64,000 nucleotides of DNA, from contig JAWMQP010000002.1 in NCBI GenBank assembly GCA_033283335.1, positions 682,001 to 746,000 of the forward strand, read 5' to 3'. Source of the DNA: Pseudomaricurvus sp033283335. Its GTDB lineage: Bacteria; Pseudomonadota; Gammaproteobacteria; Pseudomonadales; Cellvibrionaceae. Positions 23,966 to 32,667 of this stretch are shown in pieces. Every line of letters starts with the position of its first letter. Within the stretch, counting starts at the first letter, position 1. The position numbers and the translations under genes are program-made. A model generated the notes under the pieces. That model searched no databases. It was not told the DNA's origin and saw nothing but the letters and a program-made list of their open reading frames with translations.

Positions 23966-25540
23966 TTATAATTGGCTTCCACTTAAGTCATATTTATATA
24001 TGTTAATTGTGTCATAACTTTTCGTCATTACCAGTTCATAGTCAGACTTTTTAAACGCGATTTTCAGCAACCCATTGGGATCATACAACGCCTCTCTTCT
24101 TGTTATCAGAATTATTCGATTATGACCTTCCTTTGTCAGCTCATCGAACCTCGACACATCTTCCGCCGTAAACCCTGGTACCGATGGCGTTCCTGCCGGG
24201 TAGAAAGTAGATTTATCCAGAGCTGGAAATTCATAAGGAATGCTTTCCATAGCAGAGTTATTCAATACTTCAGACCCATCTTTTAGCAATGGGAGTTTTA
24301 TTGAATTTGGAAAAAGCAAGACCAGGGTATCAACATCAGATTGGTGATAAATAAAATCCCTAATGTCATCCCATGGCTCCTTGTCTCTATACTTCAAGTG
24401 ATAAAAAGACCCGTAACACAATTGGAAAAATAGAACTGATAAGCAAGCGTACTTTACGACCGGCCATTGTATCCTTGATAGACTTAATGCTAAAAAAATG
24501 TAGTAAGGAACAAGTATGGGCGTAAAGGTTCGCTCCAAAAACACGTTTGGCCCCATCGCTGATACTATATAACTGATAACGGGTATTGAAAAAATCAAAA
24601 ACATCAAGTAGAAAAATATGAGATTTTTTTCTTTCAGTGAGGCAAATATTCCGAAAGCAAACAGCGCTGGAAACGATAAATTTATTACGTCTGAAAGGCC
24701 TTTACCAATATAAGCATGACTGACAAAGCGTGACACAAGGGAATCATGCACATGATTCAGCGGAAAGAACAAATTCTTTAGTGTGAGAAAAAACGCATTC
24801 AGATCCGGCTCCTGTATCCAACTTCCTGAAGACCAGCCTTGCAACTGAAACAACAGTGTTACCAACAAAGGCAAAGAAAACACCATCACTAAAGTAGCTG
24901 ATCGAAAGACATTCTTTAGTTTTTTAAGATCCTTTACGAACAGGCAGTGAAACAGCAACAGCGCGTAAAAAACAAACGAATAGACAGGCCCCAGGTTATG
25001 ACACCAGTTGGTCAGTAGCACCCCGACCGAAAATATCATCCATGTACGCCCAAACCTATCATCCCCTTCAGTTATTACCAGGACAAAGCCATAGAGTGCT
25101 ATGGCATACGACAACATAAACAACAAATAGGGCCTGGCCTCCAGTGAGTACCAGCTTACAATGGGACTGAATCCAAACAGAAAAACGATTAAAAACCCTG
25201 CAGCGAAGGGGTTGTCAGAATTAATTTTCCTGAGGATCTTGTAAGGAAGATAAATTAAGGGGATTGACAAGGCCAGTGACAAATACCGCTCTGAATGCTC
25301 CAGGTAGTGACCCAGTACTCCATTCCATAGCTTTATGAGTAAATAATAAAAAGGGGGGTGGGATTCAAAGGTGGGAATCCAGAACACCAAATTATAAAAG
25401 CTCTGGCTCGCAAACCAACTGGTATAGGCTTCATCTAACCAATAGGGTTCCTTGTGTATAAAGTAATGCCTTAAAGCGAGGGAGCTGATTATCACCAGCA
25501 TTAACCCAATAACATAGCGATTTCTTATTATGATACTCAT
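23966..25540 (-). CDS. GT-C glycosyltransferase (family 39-like) membrane protein
   Basis: About 524 residues from ATG 25540 (an ATG four codons earlier lacks a ribosome site). Roughly eleven membrane segments occupy the first 390 residues. The first periplasmic loop reads EPYWLDEAYTSWFASQSF, the acidic DE motif of lipid-linked sugar transferases, and ESHPPFYYLLIKLW follows, as in PMT/ArnT-like enzymes. The C-terminal 130 residues are periplasmic. It would move a sugar from a polyprenyl carrier to lipid or protein. The gene is visibly more AT-rich than its neighbours, and no sugar genes are nearby, so lateral gain is likely. Confidence 0.8.
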   Translation of the reverse strand: MSIIIRNRYVIGLMLVIISSLALRHYFIHKEPYWLDEAYTSWFASQSFYNLVFWIPTFESHPPFYYLLIKLWNGVLGHYLEHSERYLSLALSIPLIYLPYKILRKINSDNPFAAGFLIVFLFGFSPIVSWYSLEARPYLLFMLSYAIALYGFVLVITEGDDRFGRTWMIFSVGVLLTNWCHNLGPVYSFVFYALLLFHCLFVKDLKKLKNVFRSATLVMVFSLPLLVTLLFQLQGWSSGSWIQEPDLNAFFLTLKNLFFPLNHVHDSLVSRFVSHAYIGKGLSDVINLSFPALFAFGIFASLKEKNLIFFYLMFLIFSIPVISYIVSAMGPNVFLERTFTPILVPYYIFLALSLSRIQWPVVKYACLSVLFFQLCYGSFYHLKYRDKEPWDDIRDFIYHQSDVDTLVLLFPNSIKLPLLKDGSEVLNNSAMESIPYEFPALDKSTFYPAGTPSVPGFTAEDVSRFDELTKEGHNRIILITRREALYDPNGLLKIAFKKSDYELVMTKSYDTINIYKYDLSGSQL

Positions 25541-25686
25541 AGCCAAATCCATTTATGCTAGTGGTCAAAGTGAGCAATCCTGAGTTTGATATTAGTACTA
25601 TAGTCAAATAAAAACTGAATCCCGCAAAAAAGGTATCTTGAGCTGGTTGATTATTTAAGCACTTTGTATTCGAGGAAGGCGACACC

Positions 25687-25842
25687 ATGACTTCCCTGAA
25701 ACGACGTGCCCAGGCTTTGCCTACTGCGACTGATCGCGGCCTGCCTGGACTTTGGTGCATTCAAGGAACAATGAGTCTGGAGAAAGCGAAGAATTTACTG
25801 CCGGTAACACGGACTGCTTGCCTAAAGACCAAGTGGTCGTGA
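25687..25842 (+). CDS. Doubtful small ORF
   Basis: 51 codons from an ATG with AGGAAGG in good position. The product (MTSLKRRAQALPTATDRG...) resembles nothing I know and is basic. It may be a remnant of a mobile element or chance; it lies in the 370-bp gap between the glycosyltransferase and FadL. Confidence 0.2.
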   Translation: MTSLKRRAQALPTATDRGLPGLWCIQGTMSLEKAKNLLPVTRTACLKTKWS

Positions 25843-25860
25843 TAGCGAAGTGATGTACCT

Positions 25861-25879
25861 GCCCGCCATAAAGGCGGGC
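25861..25879. other. GC-rich hairpin
   Basis: GCCCGCC (25861-25867) and GGCGGGC (25873-25879) form a 7-bp stem with loop ATAAA, downstream of fadL. There is no U-run on either strand, so it is a weak or factor-dependent terminator or an mRNA end structure. Confidence 0.4.
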
Positions 25880-25902
25880 GTGGCATGTCGGTTAACTATG
25901 TA

Positions 25903-25947
25903 TCGTACTGCCAGAAGTCGTACTGCTAGAAGTCGTACTGCCAGGCA
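25903..25947. repeat. Three-copy 15-bp repeat at the end of the FadL gene
   Basis: TCGTACTGCCAGAAG (25903), TCGTACTGCTAGAAG (25918) and TCGTACTGCCAGGCA (25933) run in tandem. On the minus strand they encode WQYDF; the T in the middle copy makes the TAG stop of the gene. Confidence 0.85.
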
Positions 25948-27167
25948 AAACCCACAATATCCTGACTCATGCGCAGATCCACTTCACCGCCACCAAAGGC
26001 GGCAGGAATCGAGTTGCTGCCTTTCACTTCTTCTTCCTGTGCACGGGTGTAGGACAAGGACAAAGTCTGATTGGTGTTGAGTTTCCAGCTGGCGCCCAGG
26101 CTGGCGTGGTTCTGGATAACACCGGGCGCCAGGGTATTGAACAGCGTCTGATCGGCAGGAATAGGTTGTTCGGCGTGACTGATGCCGGCTCGCAGAGTCA
26201 GACGATCGGAAGCTTGATAAATCACCCCCAGCTTGTAGACATTGATGTCCTGCCAACCAAAACCGGCACCTTCATCAGTACCCAGAGGCGCATTCAGGAC
26301 CAAAGGATTACCCACCGATTTCACTTCACTGTACTCGATATACTGCCAGTCACCCGCCAAAGTCCAGGCCGGATTGATCTGCCAGGCAAATCCGGCACCA
26401 AAGGTTTGCGGGACATCGAAACCACCCTGTTCGGCAAACAGGCCACGGTATTTATCAAACTCATCGGTCTCAATGGCTGAAGACCAGGTCAATGCCAGGG
26501 TCAGATCGTCAGTGATCTTGCCCTGCCAGCCCAGTTTCAAGCCCCAGCCGTCGGCGCTGTCTTCACCGTTGTTACTGACTGCTGTGGGATCGGAACTGAT
26601 ACCGGCAAAGGTCTGGATACCTTCGGCTGAGAAGCGCTGGTAGACATAGGTCACCCCCAGGCCGATACTGTGCTGTTCATTCAGCTTGTAGGCAGCCGAG
26701 CCGGTTACAAACAACTGGGACAGATCAACACCTGCAGAACCCATGGAACCCAGTGAGGCAAAAGGCGACTGCTTGTAGGAAGTATTCATACCGCCGTTGG
26801 CGTAAATGGCTACACCGTAACTGATACGATCCGAGTAGCGACGGGCAAACCCCATTTCTGGAATCAGGAAATACTGCTCGTCGTTACCATCGTACTCTCC
26901 GTCCAGGCCATAGAGGTTGCCAGTGATGTTCGCCTCGCGATCCGGTTTGAACCAGGTCACCCCCACATCCACAGAGTTACCGAGGGCAATCAAAGACGCC
27001 GGATTACTGGCCGCCTTGATGCTGTCATGAGCCAGCGCATAGCTGACACCTGCCATCCCCTGAGCTTTGATGCTGCTACCGTGAGTAAAATAGCCATTAG
27101 TCGCTTCTGCGGTAAAAGGAAGAAGGCTCAGCAATAGCGGTGCTACCGGGTGTAACTGGCGGATCAT
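25926..27167 (-). CDS. FadL/OmpP1-family outer-membrane transporter
   Basis: 413 residues. After a signal peptide (about 1-22) comes the FadL N-terminal hatch TNGYFTHGSSIKAQGMAGVSYALAHDSIKAASNPAS, with the NPA motif, then a 14-strand barrel ending WQYDF, whose final Phe is the BAM signal. The family imports long-chain fatty acids or other hydrophobic compounds. No fatty-acid genes adjoin it, so the substrate is open. The 3-prime end is duplicated as 15-bp repeats beyond the stop. Confidence 0.92.
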   Translation of the reverse strand: MIRQLHPVAPLLLSLLPFTAEATNGYFTHGSSIKAQGMAGVSYALAHDSIKAASNPASLIALGNSVDVGVTWFKPDREANITGNLYGLDGEYDGNDEQYFLIPEMGFARRYSDRISYGVAIYANGGMNTSYKQSPFASLGSMGSAGVDLSQLFVTGSAAYKLNEQHSIGLGVTYVYQRFSAEGIQTFAGISSDPTAVSNNGEDSADGWGLKLGWQGKITDDLTLALTWSSAIETDEFDKYRGLFAEQGGFDVPQTFGAGFAWQINPAWTLAGDWQYIEYSEVKSVGNPLVLNAPLGTDEGAGFGWQDINVYKLGVIYQASDRLTLRAGISHAEQPIPADQTLFNTLAPGVIQNHASLGASWKLNTNQTLSLSYTRAQEEEVKGSNSIPAAFGGGEVDLRMSQDIVGFAWQYDF

Positions 27168-27395
27168 AGGATGACTTCCATCGTATTGGTTTTAAAAAGT
27201 CGCACACTTTATAACCATTACTTTTATTAAACAAATAACTTTTCTTTCTAGCCTTATAAGCAACAGGCCATGTAGACTTGTCATGCGAGGCCTCTCGACT
27301 TGGCTATTGAGCCGGTCGGCGCTAGACTACCCGCGCCCGCTACGGGCACTTGAAAGCCATCTAATCACCCATCTCAACAGAAACGTTTAACTCAC

Positions 27396-27839
27396 ATGAC
27401 AATCATTAATTTCACACCCTGGTCGGCGCTGATCGGCGGAGCCCTTATTGGCTTGTCTGCCGCCCTGTTGCTGTGGACCAAAGGTCGAATCGCCGGTATT
27501 TCCGGTATTGCCGGGGGGGTATTCTTCCCAGAATCCAAGCGCGAGATTCCCTGGCGGCTGGTATTTCTTGTCGGTCTGGTACTGGGGGGCCTGATCTATC
27601 AATGGTTGGGCTTGGGGGTAGGAACAGCGCATATTGAAGCCGTCGTGAGCAAACCTTTGTTGATTGCCGGTGGATTGCTGGTCGGCATCGGTACCCAGAT
27701 CGGCAGCGGCTGCACCAGCGGTCACGGCATCTGTGGCCTGGCGCGGCAGAATCCTCGCTCACTGGTGGCGACTCTGTGCTTTATGGGCAGCGCCTTCGTC
27801 ACCGTCTATATTGTCCGTCACTTGCTGGGAGGTGCCTGA
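27396..27839 (+). CDS. YeeE/YedE-family sulfur transporter, first half
   Basis: 147 residues, about four membrane segments. The family motif GIGTQIGSGCTSGHGICGLAR carries the Cys that in TsuA-type proteins relays thiosulfate through the membrane. In larger homologues one polypeptide has two such halves; here they are separate genes overlapping by one base (TGATG). It is probably an uptake system for thiosulfate or related sulfur, possibly useful to an iron-sulfur-rich diazotroph. Confidence 0.88.
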   Translation: MTIINFTPWSALIGGALIGLSAALLLWTKGRIAGISGIAGGVFFPESKREIPWRLVFLVGLVLGGLIYQWLGLGVGTAHIEAVVSKPLLIAGGLLVGIGTQIGSGCTSGHGICGLARQNPRSLVATLCFMGSAFVTVYIVRHLLGGA

Positions 27840-28267
27840 TGTCAAAGGTGACTCACCTGTTAGCAGCTCTGGCGGCCGGCACTTTGTTTGGTCTGGGTTT
27901 GTCCGTGGCCCAGATGATTGATCCCGCCAAAGTCATCAATTTCCTGAATATCTTCGGCGACTGGGACCCATCACTGATGTTTGTGATGGGCGGTGGCCTG
28001 GCAGTCAATACACTGCTGACCTGGTTGATCCTGAAGCGTCAGCGGCCGCTACTGGCTGAGCATTTTCGCCTGCCCAGCAAGCTGGAAATCGACAAACGCA
28101 TTGTCATTGGCGGGATTATCTTTGGTATCGGCTGGGGTCTGGCCGGCTATTGTCCCGGCCCGATGATCACATCATTGAGTTTCGTTAACAGCGATATCCT
28201 GACGGTTCTGGCCGCCTTTCTGGTGGGCACTATTGGCACCCGCTGGGTGTTGGCCAAGCAGGAATAA
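27839..28267 (+). CDS. YeeE/YedE-family sulfur transporter, second half
   Basis: 142 residues from the overlapping ATG 27839. About four membrane segments. GIGWGLAGYCPGPMITSL contains the GxCPGP motif, the second-half counterpart of the GCTSGHG motif in the preceding gene. The two products should form one pore (PmpA/PmpB arrangement). It ends five bases before the end of the convergent selO gene. Confidence 0.88.
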   Translation: MSKVTHLLAALAAGTLFGLGLSVAQMIDPAKVINFLNIFGDWDPSLMFVMGGGLAVNTLLTWLILKRQRPLLAEHFRLPSKLEIDKRIVIGGIIFGIGWGLAGYCPGPMITSLSFVNSDILTVLAAFLVGTIGTRWVLAKQE

Positions 28268-28272
28268 GTGCA

Positions 28273-29763
28273 CTAGGTTCCACAAAAGGTTCTCAGCACG
28301 CGCTGTTCGGGCGTTGCCGGCAGCGCGTAGCCCTGCTTATCCGGATCAAACTTGAAAGGATCGGCCAGCACCTCCAGCAGTTGATGAAAAGGCTTGAAAT
28401 TGCCCTGGTTACCCGCCTGTATAGCCGCTTCAATCTGGTGGTTGCGGGGAATGAAAACCGGGTTCGTCGCGTTCATACGGCGACGAATGTCTCTCACCTC
28501 AGCAGCTGAACGTTGATCCAACGCCAGATACTGCCGCCAGCTCTCCAACCAGCCCTGAAACGCATCAGGCAGCGCGTAGAAGCTGGCAATCTCACCCTTC
28601 ACCGCTGGAGTTACTTCATCCGCCAGCACACGAAAACCGAGGGTGAAGTCGACACGGTTCTGTTGCATAAGCGCGAGAAAATCGTCCACCAACTGGTTCG
28701 TCACATCATCGGCCTGAACCACGCCGATTTTCTGGCTCATGTACTGCTGATAATGGGCTTCATACTCGGAAATAAACAGATCCAGGGCAGCCTCGGCCCT
28801 TTTAATTCCGGTCAATTCGCTGGCATCCAACAATGGCAATAATGACTGAGCCAGCCACGCCAGGTTCCAGCGAGCGATGGGTGCCTGGTTGATGTAGGCG
28901 TAGCGACCGCCGTGATCAATGGAACTGAAGACCGTCTCCGGATCGTAATTCTCCATAAAGGCACAAGGCCCGTAATCCACGGTCTCACCACCGACCAGCA
29001 TGTTGTCGGTATTCATCACACCGTGAATAAAACCCAGGGCTTGCCATTGGGCGATCAGTTTGGCCTGCGCCTTGACCACTTGGATTAACAGTTCACAATA
29101 GGGGTTCTCGGCCTGGGCGGCCTCGGAATAATGGCGGTCGATCACATGATCCGCCAATTTTTGAACGGTTACCATGTCCTGACGAGCGGCAAAATACTGA
29201 AATGTACCGACGCGGATATGACTGCGCGCCACCCGCGTCAGGATAGCCCCTGGCAGCAACTGATCCCGCACCACCCGCTCACCGGTAGTCACTGCCGCTA
29301 AACTGCGGGTCGTGGGCACGCCCAGTGCTGCCATCGCTTCACTGACAATATACTCCCTAAGCACAGGTCCCAGTGGCGAACGACCATCGCCCATACGCGA
29401 ATAGGGAGTAGGTCCGGCGCCTTTTAATTGCACATCGTAACGCAGACCATCGATACCAATCACCTCACCCAGCAAAATGGCACGACCATCACCAAGCTGG
29501 GGGTTCCAGCTGCCAAATTGATGACCTGCGTACGCCGTGGCAATGGGCTCTGCCCCAGGTGGTACGAGGTTGCCAGCCAGTACGGCAACCCCGTCGATGC
29601 TTTTCAGTTGAGCGGGATCAATCTGCAGTCGCTCAGCCAAAGGCTCGTTGACACGTATTAACTCGGGGGCCTCAACAGCTGTCGGCATCTGCCTGGAATA
29701 AAGAGTATCCGCGAGCTGCAAGTAGGTGTTATCAAATGGGATCTTAACGGCCGGGGTATTCAA
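28273..29763 (-). CDS. selO: SelO/YdiU protein adenylyltransferase
   Basis: 496 residues of the pseudokinase-fold AMPylator family. Diagnostic parts: DGRAILLGEV and QLKGAGPTPYSRMGDGRSPLGPVLREY in the N lobe; GFIHGVMNTDNMLVGGETVDYGPCAFME, the inverted catalytic NxDN and DYG; and NPVFIPRNHQIEAAI near the end. It transfers AMP to proteins and is linked to redox stress. The C terminus ends FCGT with one Cys and no selenocysteine signal. The start appears to be TTG 29763 because the conserved FDNTYLQLA lies only 9 residues later. Confidence 0.93.
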   Translation of the reverse strand: MNTPAVKIPFDNTYLQLADTLYSRQMPTAVEAPELIRVNEPLAERLQIDPAQLKSIDGVAVLAGNLVPPGAEPIATAYAGHQFGSWNPQLGDGRAILLGEVIGIDGLRYDVQLKGAGPTPYSRMGDGRSPLGPVLREYIVSEAMAALGVPTTRSLAAVTTGERVVRDQLLPGAILTRVARSHIRVGTFQYFAARQDMVTVQKLADHVIDRHYSEAAQAENPYCELLIQVVKAQAKLIAQWQALGFIHGVMNTDNMLVGGETVDYGPCAFMENYDPETVFSSIDHGGRYAYINQAPIARWNLAWLAQSLLPLLDASELTGIKRAEAALDLFISEYEAHYQQYMSQKIGVVQADDVTNQLVDDFLALMQQNRVDFTLGFRVLADEVTPAVKGEIASFYALPDAFQGWLESWRQYLALDQRSAAEVRDIRRRMNATNPVFIPRNHQIEAAIQAGNQGNFKPFHQLLEVLADPFKFDPDKQGYALPATPEQRVLRTFCGT

Positions 29764-29839
29764 GGAGCTTCGCCTGTGAGTTATGAATGTACCTGACTAG
29801 AGTAACACTGCCCCCCGCTCAGTAGCCACCAAAGAACCG

Positions 29840-30310
29840 CTAACCCCACTGCGTGTAGGGCTTATGCAACAAATTGGAATTGTAATACTGAGGCAGCCCG
29901 GTGACTTCTTCAATAGCCCATTGCGGCAATATGAATGACTCACTTTCATCGTTGAGCTCAATCTCCGCAAGCACAAGCCCATCGTTCGCACCGTGGAAAA
30001 AATCGACTTCCCAAACGTGACCGGCAACCATATATTCGTAGCGCGTTTTTTCCACGGTCTTGCCGTTGCAGAGTGTTGAGATTATGGCCTGAGCCTCAGC
30101 GACAGGGATCTCATACTCGAACTCACTGCGACTGATACCGGTATTTTCACCCTTGAGCGTCAAGTAGCCCTTGTCACCCTTAACCCTTGCTCGCACCGCG
30201 GTATTGCTCGTGGTCTCAATGTACCCCTGTGAAATCGTCACGCCTTGCCCTAGCTCGGGGAGGGTATCTCTATCCACAAGGAATTTGCGCTCAATTTCGA
30301 TTCCCATCAT
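29840..30310 (-). CDS. CYTH-domain protein (adenylate cyclase IV / triphosphatase)
   Basis: 156 residues from ATG 30310, with GAGGGGAG upstream; the next codon is also ATG. It begins with the CYTH signature GIEIERKFLVD (ExExK), followed by RARVKGDKGYLTLKG and EFEYEIPVAEAQ and WEVDFFHGANDGLVLAEIELNDE, the charged tunnel residues that bind triphosphate with metal ions. Small bacterial members are mostly inorganic triphosphatases; cyclase activity is possible. Its promoter region lies between it and the divergent nifX gene and contains a near-perfect palindrome. Confidence 0.88.
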   Translation of the reverse strand: MMGIEIERKFLVDRDTLPELGQGVTISQGYIETTSNTAVRARVKGDKGYLTLKGENTGISRSEFEYEIPVAEAQAIISTLCNGKTVEKTRYEYMVAGHVWEVDFFHGANDGLVLAEIELNDESESFILPQWAIEEVTGLPQYYNSNLLHKPYTQWG

Positions 30311-30356
30311 GCTCCCCTCAAAGGTATCAAGTAATCCCATTGCCCCCCAAACTGTG

Positions 30357-30378
30357 CCAGAACCCATCTGGGTTCTGG
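30357..30378. repeat. Inverted repeat upstream of CYTH gene
   Basis: CCAGAACCCA and TGGGTTCTGG, 10-base perfect arms around TC. The repeat sits 47 bp before the CYTH gene and 24 bp from the NifA site of nifX. It may be an operator or a short hairpin. Confidence 0.6.
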
Positions 30379-30402
30379 TGTATTGTAGTTTCCCCTGCGG
30401 CT

Positions 30403-30418
30403 TGTCGTAAACACGACA
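30403..30418. promoter_or_regulatory. NifA upstream activator site of nifX
   Basis: TGTCGTAAACACGACA, TGT-N10-ACA with the extended dyad, 103 bp upstream of the nifX -24 element. Confidence 0.75.
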
Positions 30419-30521
30419 ACGCCATAGCAACATGGCGCTAAATACGACAATCGTGTCCAGCTACAGCCACTCAACAGCGTCGAATTGCTCTGTTTTTAAT
30501 ACCCTACACCCGAATTCTTTT

Positions 30522-30535
30522 GGCCAGTCTTTTGC
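30522..30535 (+). promoter_or_regulatory. Sigma-54 promoter of nifX
   Basis: TTGGCCAGTCTTTTGCA has GG (30522-30523) and GC (30534-30535) 10 bases apart with TTTGCA at -12. nifX starts 77 bases downstream. Confidence 0.75.
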
Positions 30536-30612
30536 AGGACCATTTCGACGGATACCCAATTTACTCAACATTATACGACGGTTGCCGAGTTTGATATTCA
30601 GAGGACGCTCCC

Positions 30613-31092
30613 ATGAACAATCCCGCTACACTGGCCTGTGCCGCCGAGGCTGAGGTTAACACGGACGACCTACTGGTCGCCTTTGCGTCTATGGACGGCG
30701 ATATGGTCGATCAGCACTTTGGCTCGGCCCAGGCTTTTTATTTGTATGCGATCAACGCCGACACCTCGACACTGATCGCCTCGCAACATTTTGGGGTTGA
30801 AAAGAAGGACGGTAACGAGGACAAGCTCAAACCCAAACTGGCCTGGCTTGCCGGTACCGACATCGTATATTGTGGCTCAATAGGTGGATCGGCAACTCGG
30901 CAACTGCTGGCCTTGGGGGCACACCCGATCAAGGTTAAGGGCGGTCCTGATGTTGAAGAGCTGATTGCAGATCTACAAACCCAGCTTAATGGACATAAGG
31001 AAGGCTGGCTGGAAAAAATGATCCATCGTAAACAGAAGTCTCAGAGCGATGAACGCTTTTCCGAAATGGAAGATGAAGGTTGGGATGGTTAG
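30613..31092 (+). CDS. nifX: NifX, NifB-co/VK-cluster carrier
   Basis: 159 residues aligning with A. vinelandii NifX: LLVAFASMDGDMVDQHFGSAQAF (cofactor His at about 35), then AGTDIVYCGSIGGSATRQLLALGAHPIKVKGG, and the family tail ending FSEMEDEGWDG. NifX shuttles FeMo-co precursors between NifB and NifEN. In most genomes nifX follows nifEN; here it is alone, more than 20 kb from nifB, but with its own complete NifA and sigma-54 control region. The next gene, a Crp/Fnr regulator, has a separate leader. Confidence 0.95.
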   Translation: MNNPATLACAAEAEVNTDDLLVAFASMDGDMVDQHFGSAQAFYLYAINADTSTLIASQHFGVEKKDGNEDKLKPKLAWLAGTDIVYCGSIGGSATRQLLALGAHPIKVKGGPDVEELIADLQTQLNGHKEGWLEKMIHRKQKSQSDERFSEMEDEGWDG

Positions 31093-31236
31093 AAACCAAG
31101 TCCTCGAGTGAAACAATTGATATCTCCATGAGTCTGGACAGCTCATTTAGCCTGATTTAAGCTAAGCGTCAATTTGAGCCTATGACAACTGATAAGCTCG
31201 TAACGCTATAGGCAATCTGCTGGAGATCCTGCACTT

Positions 31237-31923
31237 GTGAGCCAAGATATCGCCCCACAGGAAACCTTTTTTCATTCACGGCTTTTTAAAGGACTGTCAA
31301 AAGAGGACATGCAAGAGGTTGCCGGCTTTACCAAAAGCAAGCGTATCAAGGCCGGCACCTATTTGTTTCGACAACACTCCAAAGCAACCCACGCCTATAC
31401 CTTGATCAGCGGCGCTTTGATGCTGGAACGCACGTCACAAAGCGGTCGCCGACAGGTGATTGATTTTTCCCACCCCGGCAACTTCATCGGTATCACCAAC
31501 AATGACGAATTTGAATTCAGTGTCTATTGCTTGCGCGATGCCCACCTGCAATGCTATGTACGCAGCAACTTCCTTGAGCTCGCCGACCGTAATCCCATCT
31601 TAAAAAACAATATTCGCCGCACCGGCAGCAATGTGTTAACACACACGCTGGATCAACTGTTTGCCTTGGGCCAGAAAAAAGCCCACGAACGCGTCTGTTA
31701 TTTGCTGCATGAATTGAGTTTTCGCCAACCCGGTACGGATCGGGAGACCATTGACTTGTTCATGAACCGACAGGATATTGCCGACTACCTGGGCCTCACC
31801 ATTGAAACCGTCAGTCGGGCATTTTCGAAACTGAAAAAAGATGGCATCATCGCAGTCGACTCCCCCCACCGGGTACGAATCGTCGATAATGAACAACTGG
31901 ATGCGCTGGCCAGCGCCCGTTGA
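31237..31923 (+). CDS. Crp/Fnr-family regulator
   Basis: 228 residues from GTG 31237 with GGAGA ten bases before. A cyclic-nucleotide-type sensor domain (20-140) is followed by a winged helix with RQDIADYLGLTIETVSRAFSKLKKDGII; the E-x-x-S-R in the recognition helix is that of Fnr/FixK proteins, which bind TTGAT-N4-ATCAA. The N-terminal Cys cluster of Fnr is absent, so it does not sense oxygen by a 4Fe-4S centre. It could be FixK-like or Dnr-like. Its neighbourhood to nifX suggests a microaerobic role, unproven. Confidence 0.9.
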   Translation: MSQDIAPQETFFHSRLFKGLSKEDMQEVAGFTKSKRIKAGTYLFRQHSKATHAYTLISGALMLERTSQSGRRQVIDFSHPGNFIGITNNDEFEFSVYCLRDAHLQCYVRSNFLELADRNPILKNNIRRTGSNVLTHTLDQLFALGQKKAHERVCYLLHELSFRQPGTDRETIDLFMNRQDIADYLGLTIETVSRAFSKLKKDGIIAVDSPHRVRIVDNEQLDALASAR

Positions 31924-31988
31924 AAAGCGGCCTGCTACAGGCCTTCAACAGAAGAGCAAGTAGCAGACTGCCAGGGGAAACAGTAAGG

Positions 31989-32636
31989 CTATTTTTTCGC
32001 GGATGAAAACGCCTTAAAGGCTTCCGAAAGCTCGTCTATGGACTGACGTACACTGTTATCACTCATCACCCACTGCCACCAAGCCTGTAGATTTGGATAG
32101 TGGCTCAGAATATCCCCTTCTCCCACGGCAGGCGCCAATAGCACCACATAAGCCAGTGTGGGTACCAGCGCAATATCCCCCAAATGCAAATTGCGCGCTT
32201 CCAGAGCCGACTGAGAAGCCAGCAGGCGGTCACCTTTGGCCAACTCGGCGTGTAACTGGGGCACGATACTGGCAAAATCTTTTTCACCCGGTGCCAGTAA
32301 TTGCTTAAACAGGGGAAACAGAGCCCCGGGGCCCAGGTGTGTGTCCGCATAGCGAGTCAGCAACTGCATCTGAGCCTTGTCCCAGGGTGACTCAGGCCGC
32401 AGCGATGGGCCGGGCTGGGTATCCTCCAGATAGTCCATAATGACCGTCGATTCACCCAGTGAATCACCGTTATCCAGCACCAGCACTGGCACCTTGCCCA
32501 GCAGATAACGCTCAGTGAACTCAGGTGTGCGCAGGGCAACATCCGGCGCTTCAATATCAACCGGCAAGTTTTTTTTTCGCACTTGAATGCGTACCCGAGT
32601 CGCATAGGGTGAGTGGTCCAGATTTAACAGTTTCAT
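31989..32636 (-). CDS. Glutathione S-transferase family protein
   Basis: 215 residues: thioredoxin-like N-terminal domain (MKLLNLDHSPYATRVRIQVRKK, cis-Pro in GKVPVLVL, DSLGESTVIMDYLED for glutathione binding) and an all-helical C-terminal domain. It uses Ser/Tyr chemistry near residue 9-11. Physiological substrate unknown. It lies 31 bp downstream of a membrane-protein gene on the same strand, at the left edge of the catabolic region. Confidence 0.85.
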   Translation of the reverse strand: MKLLNLDHSPYATRVRIQVRKKNLPVDIEAPDVALRTPEFTERYLLGKVPVLVLDNGDSLGESTVIMDYLEDTQPGPSLRPESPWDKAQMQLLTRYADTHLGPGALFPLFKQLLAPGEKDFASIVPQLHAELAKGDRLLASQSALEARNLHLGDIALVPTLAYVVLLAPAVGEGDILSHYPNLQAWWQWVMSDNSVRQSIDELSEAFKAFSSAKK

Positions 32637-32667
32637 GCAATTGAGTCCGTTAGATTTTAAGGTTCAG

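Noticed and set aside
25431..25760. 109-codon minus-strand frame overlapping the glycosyltransferase start
   Set aside because: Mostly outside any conserved sequence and out of frame with the glycosyltransferase; no supporting signal.
28273..28320. Possible selenocysteine at the SelO C terminus
   Set aside because: The gene ends FCGT with an ordinary Cys codon and no in-frame TGA before the stop.
31237..31923. Oxygen-sensing Fnr
   Set aside because: N-terminal Cys ligands for a 4Fe-4S cluster are absent; only the DNA-binding part is Fnr/FixK-like.
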